Below are positions 1 to 10,168 of a DNA stretch of 64,000 nucleotides, piece by piece. The stretch comes from Chlorokybus atmophyticus (Eukaryota; Streptophyta; Chlorokybophyceae; Chlorokybales; Chlorokybaceae): contig RHPI01001311.1 in the NCBI GenBank assembly GCA_009103225.1, forward strand, positions 1 to 64,000, given 5' to 3'. The notes under the pieces are model-generated. The model searched no databases. It saw nothing but the letters and a program-made list of their open reading frames with translations, and was not told where the DNA came from. Numbering within the stretch: position 1 is the first letter of the stretch; every line of letters begins with the position of its first letter. A program made the position numbers and the translations under genes.

Positions 1-430
1 ACCAACCTGGCCATTGTGGAAGACCTGTTTCTGGCAGAATACCTATACAGCAATCGGCCACGAAATCTCGTCGTCGATGACATCCTGGACCCTGGACGCA
101 CAGCGCAACCGGTCACACGCCTTGACCGCCACCACTTCTACCAGTGCAACCAGCCTGGTCAGCCGCGCCGCGCACTACCCACACTTGTATCCTATCCAGG
201 CTCCTACGCGTTCCGTAATGGAGGCGACGGCATGGTGTTAAATTCCAACACTGGACAGCTGGAAGAACCCAACGGAACCCAGCACGCTGACAACCAGTCA
301 ACAGTGTCAGCTATTAGGGCGCACCATGAATCAGAACAGCATGGTATGGTACTTAGAAATGTGCTTTGCTCTTCAGGACCGCCATGTGTCCTTCCAGGAG
401 CTCGAACACCTGGCTGGGGGGTGGATTGCT
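1..430 (+). pseudogene. C-terminal part of retrotransposon cytosine-C5 DNA methyltransferase (gypsy copy 1)
   Basis: The first frame reads a conserved block with FYQCN, PRRALPTLVSYPGSYAFR and NGGDGM, followed in the next frame by QQCQLLGRTMNQNSMVWYL. This matches the last motifs (IX and X region) of C5 cytosine methyltransferases, where the end of the chain folds back onto the SAM site. The same block sits before the reverse transcriptase of copy 2, where motif I and motif VI are also visible. A frame change between about 245 and 275 separates the two parts here. The catalytic half lies upstream of the window, so activity cannot be judged. The protein joins directly to the reverse transcriptase region without its own stop. 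Confidence 0.82.
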
Positions 431-3400
431 CGCTTTGCAGAGACCAAAGCAGCACACACCGCCCTCGAGACCGCCCATATGGAGGAGCAAGCAGCAGTCA
501 CTGTGGAAGACATTCCAGTGGTCGCCAACGCTACCTCGTGGTCCCACGCCATCCGATCGCTGGCCACAGGCCAGACTCGAGAGCAACTCGAGGCTCTCCT
601 CAACAAGTGGAGGAGCCAATTCAGTTTCAGTGTGAAGGAGCTGGGCATCTGCTCAGCATACCAGATGGACATTGAACTAGTGGACACCGAACCGGTGTTC
701 AGAAGACAGTACCGCCTCTCCAAGCTAGAAGAAGACTTGGTGGAACAGAGGTGCAAGGCGCTACTAGATGCAGGCCTGATCGAGGAGTCCACATCGGACT
801 TTGCGGCCGCGATCGTCATGCCCCTGAAGAAAGATTCAGCTGGCAACTGGACAGACCGGCGCATGTGTGGCGACTATCGCCCCAACAACAACAAGACCAA
901 GCAGGACAGGTATTCAATGCCTACCGCAGAAGGCATCTTTGAGGATGTAGGAGACTGCACGGTCTTTATATCCTGGATATGCGCCAAGGGTACAACCAGA
1001 TCGCCATCAAGGAAGAGGACAAGCACAAGACTTCCTTCTAAGGAAACCGGCAGCTGTACCAGTGGAAGGTCATGCCCTTCGGGCTGAAGAACACTCCGGC
1101 CAAGTTCCAGCGCGTCATGGACAAAGCCCTCAAGGGGTTGGACTTCGCACGCTGCTACATCGATGACATCCTCATCTTCAGTCACAGCAATGAGGAGCAT
1201 CTCCAGCACATCGAAGAGGTGCTACAGAGGCTGAAGGAAGTCGGGATGACGGTGCACCCTGACAAGTGCACCTTCTTCACCCACAAGGTACCCTACCTAG
1301 GACACATGATTGTGCCCCATGGTGTGTACGTACAGCAGGCCAAAGTGGAGGCACTGGTGGCTATCCCTGCCCCCACAGACCTCACGCGGCTGCGGGCCTT
1401 CCTCGGCCTTGCCAACTATTACCGCCGGTTTGTCAAGGACTTTGCCAAGATCGCAAGGCCTCTCAACAAACTACTGAAGAAGGACACCGAGTTCTTGTGG
1501 AAGGAGGCACAACAGGAGGCCTTTGAGGATCTGAAGCTCCGCCTCACCACAGCTCCCATTCTGCAACGCCCTGACTACACCAGGTCGTTCATCCTGCACA
1601 CACACTGAAGCAAGCTCGGCATGGGGGCCGTGCTCGTACAGCACGACAACAACAAGAAGGAGCGCGTAGTGTTGTACGCCAGCCGCAGCAACAACAGTGC
1701 TGAGGCCAATTACAGCAGCTACGAAGGGGAGTATTTCGCCGCAGTGTGGGCCATCTCCTTCTTCCGACCCTTCCTGTTTGGACGGCAGTTCCACCTGGTC
1801 ACTAACCATCAACCCCTCAAGTGGCTAATGAACAACCAGCACTTGACAGGAAAGTTAGCACGATGGGCGCTGCTGCTCCAGGAGTACGACTTCGAGGTGG
1901 AACACCGCGCAGGCCTTGCCAACCAGGATGCGGACGGCCTCAGCCGTAACCCCCACCTCAGCACCAACGACGCCACAGGCGCCCGACATGAGTTGGGTCC
2001 TACAGCTGCACCTTTAGGTGTGGCCACCATGTTCGCTGTCGCTGCGCTACGCTCAGGACGCAGGACTCAGATCGCTGAGGCAGCAGCAGTCGGGGACATG
2101 CCCGCTCTCGAGCCCGCCATCACCACCACCGATCCTTTATCAGAAGAAGCAATCGCTGCCGACCCTGAGGTGGATGATGAGGAGCTGGCACCCACCGACA
2201 CACGACAAGACATCTGGTTGGACGAGCCATCCCTCGCACTGCTTCAGACTGGACAACTTCCAGCAGGCATGAGCGCACGCGAGAAGGACCGCGTCCGGCA
2301 ACGCACTCAGCGTTACCACTGGGCCAACGACAAACTGTATCGACGGATACAAGATGCAGATCAGGAGGTCCCAACACCAGCTGCACGTAAAGGCATCATC
2401 TCCTCCCTTCACACCGAGCTCGGGCACTTCGGTGTCAAGCGCACGGTCAGCCTGGTCAGGACCCAGTACTGGTGGTATGGGGTGCACAGACAGGTGCGGG
2501 AGTTCGTCAGCAACTGTCAGCAGTGTGACATGGTTCGCGCCAGCCTCAACACGCGCAATGCCACCTTGCATCCCCTTCCCATTTCTGGGTTGTTCTACCG
2601 CTGGGGACTGGACATCCTCGGAGACTTAGCGCCCTCAGCGCGAGGCAACCGCTACATCCTCGTCATGATCGAGCACTTCTCCAAGTGGGTGGAGCTGGTG
2701 CCCCTGCCCGACAAGAGCAGTGAGGGAGTAGCCCAGGCTTTCCTCTCCCATGTACTCGGACGCTTCGGCAGCTGCGCTGAAGTCATCACCGACCAGGGTA
2801 CGGAGTTCAGAGGAGCCTTCGACAAGCTTATCGACAGATGCTTCATCGACCACCGTCGCACCTCACGCGACCACCCGCAGGCCGACGGCCTCGCCGAGCG
2901 TACCGTGCAGACCATCAAGAAGGCACTGCGCAAGTACGTCCTTGCCTACGAGAAGAATACCTGGGATGATCACCTCCCATGGGTAGCAATGGGCTACCGG
3001 CTGTCCAAGCAGGCAGCCCTGCGAGAGTACAGCCCATACTATCTACTGTTCGGAAGGCAGCCATTGCTCCCTTTCCGCGCACAGCAGGAGGTCGACAGAG
3101 TGGTGGACAATCTCGACAACCCCGACGAGATGTTGTATGATCTGACAGTGCGCAGTGCGCTGTTCGAACACACAGTCCCCATGGCCTTCAACAACCTGCG
3201 CATCGCGCAGCACCGCGACACGCTGCGTTACGAGCGTGTGCGCAGTGGTTTCTACAAGGAGCGGGAGCGCCGCTTCGAGTCAGGAGACTTCGTCTACCGT
3301 ATGGCGTCTACACGCGACACCCTCGATACCTCCGTCGGGCGTGCTGTCTACAAGGTATTGAAGGTGCACCCCACAGGGGTACTGGACCTGTTGGGACAAC

Positions 3401-3672
3401 GAGGCGAGCGCATGAAGGACAACATGGTCAACTGTGCGCCCTGTCATCTCCCCTACATTGCTGGCTTCACCAAGATCCAGCACCCGCGTCCGCTGCGCAG
3501 CACCCGATGCGAGAAGTGTGGCAGCGCCGACGACGACCCATTGATGATGTTATGCGACGGCTGTAATCAAGGCATGCACTGCTACTGCCTTGACCCTCCA
3601 CTGGACGCAGTACCCTTGTGGGAGTACTGGTGCGATGACTGCCGCATCAACGGTCCCCCACACAGTCGGTAG
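326..3672 (+). pseudogene. pol: gypsy copy 1 pol: reverse transcriptase, RNase H, integrase and terminal PHD finger
   Basis: Reverse transcriptase shows MCGDYRP and the catalytic YIDD (1156-1167). RNase H follows with YASRS and NYSSYEGE. The integrase has an H/H/C/C zinc region (about 2410-2526) and a D,D,E triad at 2611, 2791 and 2896, the last two 35 residues apart as expected. The last 45 residues (3508-3642) are a C4HC3 PHD finger with CEKC, CDGC, HCYC and CDDC, placed where chromoviruses carry a chromodomain. Defects: frame change near 962-972, TAA at 1039-1041, and TGA at 1606-1608 where the related copy has Trp. From 1621 to 3672 the frame is open without interruption. Confidence 0.92.
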
Positions 3673-3705
3673 GAACTGAGTTCTGGAGCAGAGGGCTACC
3701 CCAGA

Positions 3706-3720
3706 ATCTCAGGGGGGGTG
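3706..3720 (+). other. Polypurine tract of gypsy copy 1
   Basis: A run CAGGGGGGGTGG lies just after the pol stop and a few bases before the 3' LTR. This is the usual place for the plus-strand primer of reverse transcription. The second gypsy copy has CAGGGGGCGTGG in the same position (25514-25526). Confidence 0.6.
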
Positions 3721-3723
3721 GCT

Positions 3724-4521
3724 TGTTGACTGTGTGCACTACGACACAGTCTGTACACAAAGGTGGCGAGCGGCATCGGCTCGTCCACTGCACTAAACAC
3801 CGCGTAGGCTCATCTTCAAGCCTATGCCCACGATTGGGGGGTTGTCTTTTGCTTGCATGACTCCAATGCAATGCACGGCACTAGCATGCGTGCAGCACTA
3901 GCACTCCTCCGCAGCCTGTCCGAGACAAGGTTGCCCTCGACCATGGCAGGCACGACAGCTGTCATGCCATCTACCCTCGCATGCCAGTCCTTCTCGAGCA
4001 TGCCTACACCCAGCCCCACGCCCGGGCTACCAGCATGAAGACCGCGCGAGCCCCAGCCTACTGCTAGCTACTGTACCACTCATGTAGCATGTAGCTAGGG
4101 CTACTTTATAGACCTGTCTGTAGGGACCGCGCGTAGCTGATCAGTTGTAAGTCTGTTAATAACACATGTGCTATATCGAGTCTTATGAGATTTCCGAAAT
4201 AGCATAAGGCCTCGATGTGACCGTTGGCCTAGTGCCCGCGTGGCACTGCATAGTCATGATTTGACATGTATAAGTAGGAAGTCACGTCACCAGACTGGCT
4301 GGTGACACTGTAAGTGAGTACTGTGAGTACTAGGAGTACTAAGAAGTAAAGACTCTGTTTCTAAAGAGCTTGTGAAGCGACTTGAACTGGAAGCACGCTG
4401 CCCCGGTTGCCAAGAATTCCCTTACTGCGTGAGACACGGTGCATGCTCTTGTGCGCTGTGCCTGTCATTGCTGTGAGCTTGACGGTGGTGTGTTGTTTCA
4501 GTAGTCAGGGTGTTGTATCCA
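3724..4521 (+). repeat. 3' LTR of gypsy copy 1 (about 798 bp, TG...CA)
   Basis: Starts TGTTGAC right after the polypurine tract and ends TATCCA. A TATA-like TGTATAAG lies near 4266. The first 235 bp recur almost identically at 4527-4761. The LTR of copy 2 has the same start (TGTTGAC), the same end (GTATCCA) and a similar length (810 bp) but much lower identity, so the two copies belong to related but separate families. Boundaries are inferred from these shared ends. Confidence 0.75.
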
Positions 4522-4526
4522 CGGCT

Positions 4527-4761
4527 TGTTGACTGTGTGCGCTACGACACAGTCTGTACACAAAGGTGGCGAGCAGCATCGGCTCGTCCACTGCACTAAA
4601 CACCGCGTAGGCTCATCTTCAAGCCTATGCCCACGATTGGGGGGTTGTCTTTTGCTTGCATGACTCCAATGCAATGCACGGCACTAGCATGCGTGCAGCA
4701 CTAGCACTCCTCCGCAGCCTGTCCGAGACAAGGTTGCCCTCGACCATGGCAGGCACGACAG
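4527..4761 (+). repeat. Truncated second LTR copy directly after the 3' LTR
   Basis: Nearly identical to 3724-3958; I see only a few differences. The copy begins TGTTGAC five bases after the first LTR ends and stops abruptly after CGACAG, at the middle of the palindrome GACAGCTGTC of the full LTR. It may be the remains of a neighbouring element or of a tandem LTR arrangement. Confidence 0.8.
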
Positions 4762-5741
4762 CCTCTTCTCCTGCGAAATGTCTGCTATTCTTTCTGCAAT
4801 GGTCATATGCCGACCTCGCCATGAGTACTCCATCATCGTCTGCAATCAAAAACGAAGTCGTGGTGTGCTTCTGTGCTGAGCATGCAGTGCTTCAATGCTT
4901 CAGTACATTGCTGTAGTGCTTTGCATGCTTCTACTACAGTTCTTTGCATGCTTTAATGCTTTGCATGCTTCTCTTCAAGTGCATGCAAGGCTGCCACCAA
5001 AGAAACACATGCTGAAACATTGCCTTTGTTGGCTGGAAACCCAAGCTCATGGTCCTGATTGCAGCAGCTACGTGGTTGTCTGCAGCATGCCAGTCGTCAT
5101 GCAGCTGCTGCTCAGAGGGTTCGCCTTCTTGGCCAAAATGGGGTTCCATAATGTGGATCGGGCTCCAGGGGTTCTCCGGTGGTTTATTGTCCGTGGACCT
5201 GCTGGCTTCTCCTGACATTCTTGCTACCCTTCACTAGTGCTCTTCTCGAAACCCCCAAACCCGCTGCCAACAACCTCACCGCCCGCAACCACACCGCCAA
5301 CAACCTAACCGCCCCTGCCACTGACCACAGCTACCGCAGCTGAAAGCTTTTTTTTGCAGCTCAAAGCTACTCCCGCAGCTCCCGCAGCTCCCGTAAACAA
5401 ACCGTGTGTTGCACCGTTGGATTGGACGATCAGCAGCGAGAACTCCAAATGGTGACCGTCTAATTGCTCGCGCAGAAACCGCACAACTCTACTCTACTCT
5501 ACTCACAAGTGCGGACACAACTTGTGCGGCAGCTAGCACTTGCCGCGTGTCGCATATGGCTAAAAGGTGACAGCTGAAGTTTCATTGTGACTTTTTAATG
5601 TCCAATGCTGCAAATGTTTTATGGCATACCCTATGCCCAATGCTGCATTGCCAAGTAGGTTAAGTTACTGTATAAGCACACCCAAACATCCGCCTACTTT
5701 GACACGGCGGTGGCGGCGGTGGTGGTAGTTTTGCTGAAACG
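4762..5741. other. Non-coding stretch with short simple repeats
   Basis: No gene seen. About 4880-4990 repeats variants of GCTTTGCATGCTT. About 5260-5330 is rich in CCGCCAACAACC-like units, and about 5370-5395 repeats CAGCTCCCG. A TATA-like TGTATAAGCA at 5669 and a GGC-rich leader lie upstream of the ATG at 5742. Confidence 0.4.
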
Positions 5742-6651
5742 ATGGACCCCCCTGTACCCATGCGTACCATGAACGAGGCTCTAATGCAGACGCTCCTCGC
5801 AGTCGGGCGGCGATTAGTGGGACTAGGTCAGGTCTTGACACAATCGTGGAACGGCTATGTAGATTCTGGCGATGCTCGCTATCATTAGGTATCTTTCTCG
5901 CTATTCATGGTGTGAGTTGCGTGCGCTATGTCACTCTGCATGCTGCTGACTATGCATGCCACTATGCATGTGCCATACTGTTGCGCATTGTTTGTACATG
6001 CGTATGCCTTGTGTGCGATTTGGGTTGAGTTTGCCTGTGTAGTGTGCATATGTTTGTCCTGCTATGATAGGAACGCCTATATATATACACAGCTCTGATT
6101 GCTACCATGCAACACCCTTGCGCGTTACATGCCGTGCATGTCATGCCATGCTACCGCCGGAATGCGTGTCCAGTTCATGTCCATTACAATAGAGGCGCTG
6201 CCTATGCATTTGCATCAACTTCTGGCGCACGTTTATGAATGAATGCGATGCAACATGCGACTTAACCTGTAAACTTGTTTGTCAAGTCCAGTTATGCAAT
6301 TGGGAGCTTTCAACTCGTGGAATTGTTCATCAGGCACCCATTACGATTGCAGCTACTGTACAAACCGGTGTGTATGTGGCAGTCTCCGTGCATGAGCACG
6401 CTCCCTTGCCTCCTGATGCGCCTCTTCCTACTCGCACTATCGTTGACTCGGGCACCTATGGCGCTGCTGGCCTGCGCATTGTGATCGAGTGCGACAACAA
6501 TATTGTTGCACGCTGGAGTGTGTTTACTGGCTCCCAAGTCCCTGCACCTGGTGCAACGCCCGGTACCAGTCTCAAACCAACTTGTAATGGAGTTTTCCCT
6601 ACTCGCGACCCTCCTGGTGAACCTAGTGACTCTAGTGACTCGTCGCAATGA
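5742..6651 (+). CDS. Possible two-exon hypothetical gene
   Basis: A TATA-like box at 5669 is followed by an ATG at 5742 and 48 open codons (starting MDPPVPMRTM) that end in TAG at 5886-5888, exactly before GTATCT, which could be a splice donor. From about 6286, after a possible acceptor TCCAG, an open frame runs to TGA at 6651, beginning LCNWELSTRG and ending in a Ser/Asp-rich tail. No family recognised. If the TAG is a real stop, the two parts are not one gene. The composition of the second part looks protein-like, but this is weak support. Confidence 0.3.
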
Positions 6652-6879
6652 CCATTGGTCCACACACACTTTGTTTGCCCTTTACACTCTGGTTACCGCT
6701 GAGCTGCTCTGCTGGTAATTCTCCAAGTGTGGCTGTTGCTTGTGCAATTACTGATAACAGTGGAGTGTGTGCCTTTGTGCAACTTGGAGATCTTGCAGCA
6801 GATCAGCTCAGGCACAACCGCCACAATTGTGTTCACAACAACATAGTGCCTGGCAGATTAGCTACATTACAACTATACC

Positions 6880-6976
6880 ACACAACAACTACCAAACTAC
6901 CACTAAACTATACAACTACACAACAACAACTACTACACAACAACTATACAACTACCAAACTACCACCAAACTATAG
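6880..6976 (+). repeat. CAACTAC-type low-complexity tandem repeat
   Basis: Built from variants of ACAACTAC, CAAACTACCAC and AACTATACAACTAC. The reading frames through it are Thr/Asn/Tyr-rich and carry no domain. Confidence 0.7.
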
Positions 6977-7785
6977 GCCTTGTGCAAGGATGACGCAAAG
7001 ATCTGACCTTGTACTTCGTATTACCTCATGGCCGTAGCACAGCCTGCAAGGCAAAGCGGGTTGCGCTCAAAACTGTTGAACACACATCAGGCATGCAAGC
7101 GCCTAACACTGGCAGTAGTATTGCCCAAACATGCTGTTAGAAAAACCCCTCACAACTGCACTCGCATATGCACAGATACAAGGTATGTTTGCGCAGCAGA
7201 AGAAGTGAACACGGTCTTTTGCGACACACGCGCGCATACACACACATGAGGGCTTACAATCAACCGCCCCAGCTGACTGGATACCATACACACACATGCA
7301 CATTCATGTGATACGCATGCAAGGATGCATGTATCTGTCCCTATCGTCGCTGGAGCTCTTGCCAACTTCTTGGGCACCGTGACTGGCGGTGTCCTGCAAA
7401 CATGCCGCAGGCAATGCTTAACCTGTTGATAGCAGCTGTAAGAATGGCAAGACACCCAAAACACAGAGCCAAATGCTCTGATCTGAGTCTTATCCACAAA
7501 CACACCATGCCTGGCATGCGAGCTCTGGTTTACCTGCTGTCTTGGAAGCAGCCGGCTGGATCATCATACCCTCTGTTGAATGCATGCAAGTATCTGAGTC
7601 AAGATCAAATACCTACCTCATGTTTGACGAGATCAACTACACTGGACCTAAAGCGACCGGCCATTGCTGAATGGTAGCTGTTTACCTGTGGATCACACAC
7701 CGTAGTTAACCAACAGTAAATCAGAAATAGAGCAGGGAAATAACTTTTGAGAGACACAATGCTAGCGCAAGCACACACAGAAAGA

Positions 7786-7922
7786 ACACCTTTTTGCCGC
7801 AAGGCCACTGAGGGGTTATGCCCAAGGCTGCCCCAGCGGCTTGCAGCAAACACCTTTTTGCCGCAGCACAGGCAAGGCCACTGAGGGGTTATGCACAAGG
7901 CTGCCCCAGCGGCTTGCAGCAA
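7786..7922 (+). repeat. Two-copy direct repeat (64 and 73 bp)
   Basis: The unit starts ACACCTTTTTGCCGC and ends CAGCGGCTTGCAGCAA. The second copy has a roughly 10-bp insertion after GCCGCAG but is otherwise almost identical. It is a recent tandem duplication. Confidence 0.85.
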
Positions 7923-8076
7923 GTACAGCACGCACAGCATGCACACACACACACATGCATGGCATGCACGTATCTGCTGTGTAGCCGCTAGCGCTCCAGC
8001 ATCGCCGCCGACGACGATGACCTTGCCTGCGCCGCCGACGACCTTGCCTAAAATCTGCATGCAAAATGGCTGCTGT

Positions 8077-8122
8077 AACTCCAAAACCCTAAGTCCATGA
8101 CTTTGCTTAGGGTTTTGGAGTT
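8077..8122. repeat. Short hairpin, 17-bp arms
   Basis: Arms 8077-8093 and 8106-8122 pair perfectly around a 12-base loop. The arms contain CCAAAACCCTAAG and CTTAGGGTTTTGG. The CCCTAA word resembles plant-type telomere repeats but occurs once per arm, so it is not an array. Confidence 0.7.
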
Positions 8123-8319
8123 GCGTACGGTTGTGACGACGTGGGCGGCGGAGTTGGGTTGGTGTCGTGGGCTGGCGCTGTGCTTGCTTACGTACTTGCA
8201 TCTTTGTTATTGGGTGCGCACTTCGCGGCCTGGAGCAGTCTTGCAGTGCGGCGGCTTGCTCCAGGGTTCTGACAAATGTGCAACAAGGTGCAGAAAACTC
8301 CGTGCTTGTCTCTGATTGC

Positions 8320-8560
8320 ATGAATGCTTGTTTGTGCACAGGGGCGGCCTCGTGTTTGTGGTTGCAAGAATGCTTGTTTGTGCACAGGGGCAGCCTCGTG
8401 CCTAAGGCCTCGTGTTTGTGGTTGCAAGAATGCTTGTGCTTGTTGGTGCACAGGGGCAGCCTCGTGCTTAAGGCCTCTTGTTTGTGGTTGCATGAATGCT
8501 TGTGCTGGTTGGTGCACAGGGGTGGCCTCGTGCTTAAGGCCTCGTGCGTTAAGGCCTCTT
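8320..8560 (+). repeat. Imperfect tandem repeat, about four units of 46-67 bp
   Basis: Units share GAATGCTTGT, GGTGCACAGGGG and GCCTCGTG, and later units add CTTAAGGCCTC. All units run in the same direction, just upstream of the OTU gene. No coding role is evident. Confidence 0.75.
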
Positions 8561-8617
8561 GTCTGTGTTCCTCTTTGTGCTCGTTGTTTTGCTTAGTGGC
8601 TTACCAGATTGTTCATC

Positions 8618-10168
8618 ATGCCTGCCAAGCGCAAACTGGTTTGTATTGGAGACCAGCTGCCTGCAGGTAACTTTGTGATGTTTTAGCTTCTTAGCTCCAA
8701 TCTTATACTTCTCATGAATCACATGCTTGCTCATACTGGTGCTCAACATGTATGCCCATTCTCAACAGAGAAGAATATGCAAACACCAGAGCAGCCTGAG
8801 AAGCTTGAGGCAACCCAGTCCGACAAAGACGTTGTGGCTAAAGCAAAAGCTTATTACAAAGCGTTATTTAGACAGTGGAAAAGTGCCAGATGGACCAAGA
8901 AGCGCGACGTTGTCTCATGGGACAACATGGTGCTCGACATCAAGGTAGCTCTGCAGAACAGCATGGACTACTGCGCGCTCGATAATGATTCAAAGATGGA
9001 GTTATACAAATTCCTGGTGAAGGAGCTCACTCAATGTGATAAGAAGGCAGCAGCTGGCGGCATAAACCTGAGGGACTTCGTCGACAAACCTGAAGCTGGT
9101 CCTTCAACCTCGCGCACTCACATTTGGGAGTCTGGTCTGCTTGCTGAACAAACGGGCGCTGAGAGAAGGCTGGGTGGGTTGTTGAAGGAGAAAGGCCTGC
9201 GTGTGTTTAATGCCTATGGTGATGGGAATTGCTTTTACTACTGCATTGCCCAGTCGCGCCCCACCGTGAATGCTGGATGCCTGCAGCGCGAGAAAGCACT
9301 TGACAAAGAGGATTTCTAGCGCAGCATTGTGCTAGACAATGGACGAGAGCTGACACTCGCAGTGCAAGCAGTCAAGCTGCGCAAGTTGTGTGCCAAGCAG
9401 GTCAACCTTGCTTGGTTGAAGGAGTTTTGCAACTACCTGGCTTCAGACATGGGCAAGGACTATGAGCAGTGTGCTGCAAGATTGCATTTGGAGGAGCATA
9501 TGAAAAACGATGATGACAAAGGCGTTATTGCTCTGTCAAAAATGATTGCTCACGAGTCTGTTTATGCGGATGAATTGCATTTGGCTTTGATGGCGCAAAC
9601 GCTCGGCATTCGCATTGGCACATCGCAGATTATTGCAGATGCAGCTGGCAGGTACTTCTTGCACGTGGAAAAATCGGGCGCACTCTTTGAGGGTGCAAAT
9701 GGGAGCTACTTCCAAACAACCACCAACAAAGAAGGTAAACAAGAAAGGAAGTACGTGAAACCGGTCATGCTGCTTGGCGAGGATGTTGATGACCCGGCCG
9801 GTCATGTGATCATTGGCAATACGAGTCCGGGCTCGAAGGAGGCGCATTACTTGTCCATTGGTGATCACAGTGGCAAGCTCTCCTGGGAGTTTCGTGACAT
9901 GCCATCCGAAATCAGCCATTTCCTTTACCCCAATGGTTTGCCGACAGCGCCCAGTGCAGACTCTGCGCCTCTCCATACGCCCTCGTCTTGCAGTAGACCC
10001 TCTGTGCATGAAGCTGAGGGCCAGGCCAAGCAGGAAGCCGAGGCGGAGGCCAAGCAGAAAGCCCGAACCATCACTACCTGCATGTCCGGAACAAGGCTCT
10101 GCTTTGGGATCGCCGCAATGTTCCACTTCTTGATCAAGATGTGGTGCAGCCGTGGATCCTCGTTGTAA
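8618..10168 (+). pseudogene. OTU-type cysteine protease (deubiquitinase-like), interrupted by one TAG
   Basis: Exon 1 (8618-8666, MPAKRKLVC...) joins in phase to exon 2 at 8769 (GTAACT donor, CAACAG acceptor). The frame contains YGDGNCFYYCIAQ with the OTU catalytic Asp and Cys (Cys at 9230-9232) and EAHYLSIG with the catalytic His (9845-9847). OTU proteases cleave ubiquitin chains; copies are known in some mobile elements and large viruses. A TAG at 9317-9319 splits the domain. The frame stays open on both sides, so this is a recent single lesion or a rare readthrough. The last 244 bp overlap antisense the final exon of the Tudor gene. The tail has an Ala/Glu/Lys-rich segment. Its place beside the transposase gene suggests it is element cargo, but that is inference. 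Confidence 0.72.

Larger units (their letters stand above)
1..4521 (+). mobile_element. Ty3/gypsy LTR retrotransposon, copy 1 (5' part lies outside the window)
   Basis: Order seen on the plus strand: end of a cytosine methyltransferase domain, reverse transcriptase, RNase H, integrase, PHD finger, purine-rich tract, 3' LTR. Integrase after RNase H is the Ty3/gypsy order. The 5' LTR, gag, protease and first half of the methyltransferase are missing because the window begins inside the element. The frame is broken in at least two places (between about 245 and 275, and near 962-972) and there are stops at 1039-1041 and 1606-1608, so this copy cannot make a full polyprotein. A related but clearly diverged copy lies at 18650-26338. 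Confidence 0.93.
6652..8617. other. Region without a supportable gene; several tandem repeats
   Basis: Holds a CAACTAC-type tandem repeat (about 6880-6976), a 64-73 bp duplication (7786-7922), a hairpin (8077-8122) and an imperfect tandem repeat (about 8320-8560). Open frames here are short and change frame often. Confidence 0.4.

Noticed and set aside
373-2571. Several minus-strand frames over the gypsy pol region.
   Set aside because: They are shadows of the plus-strand pol codons, which match known domains.
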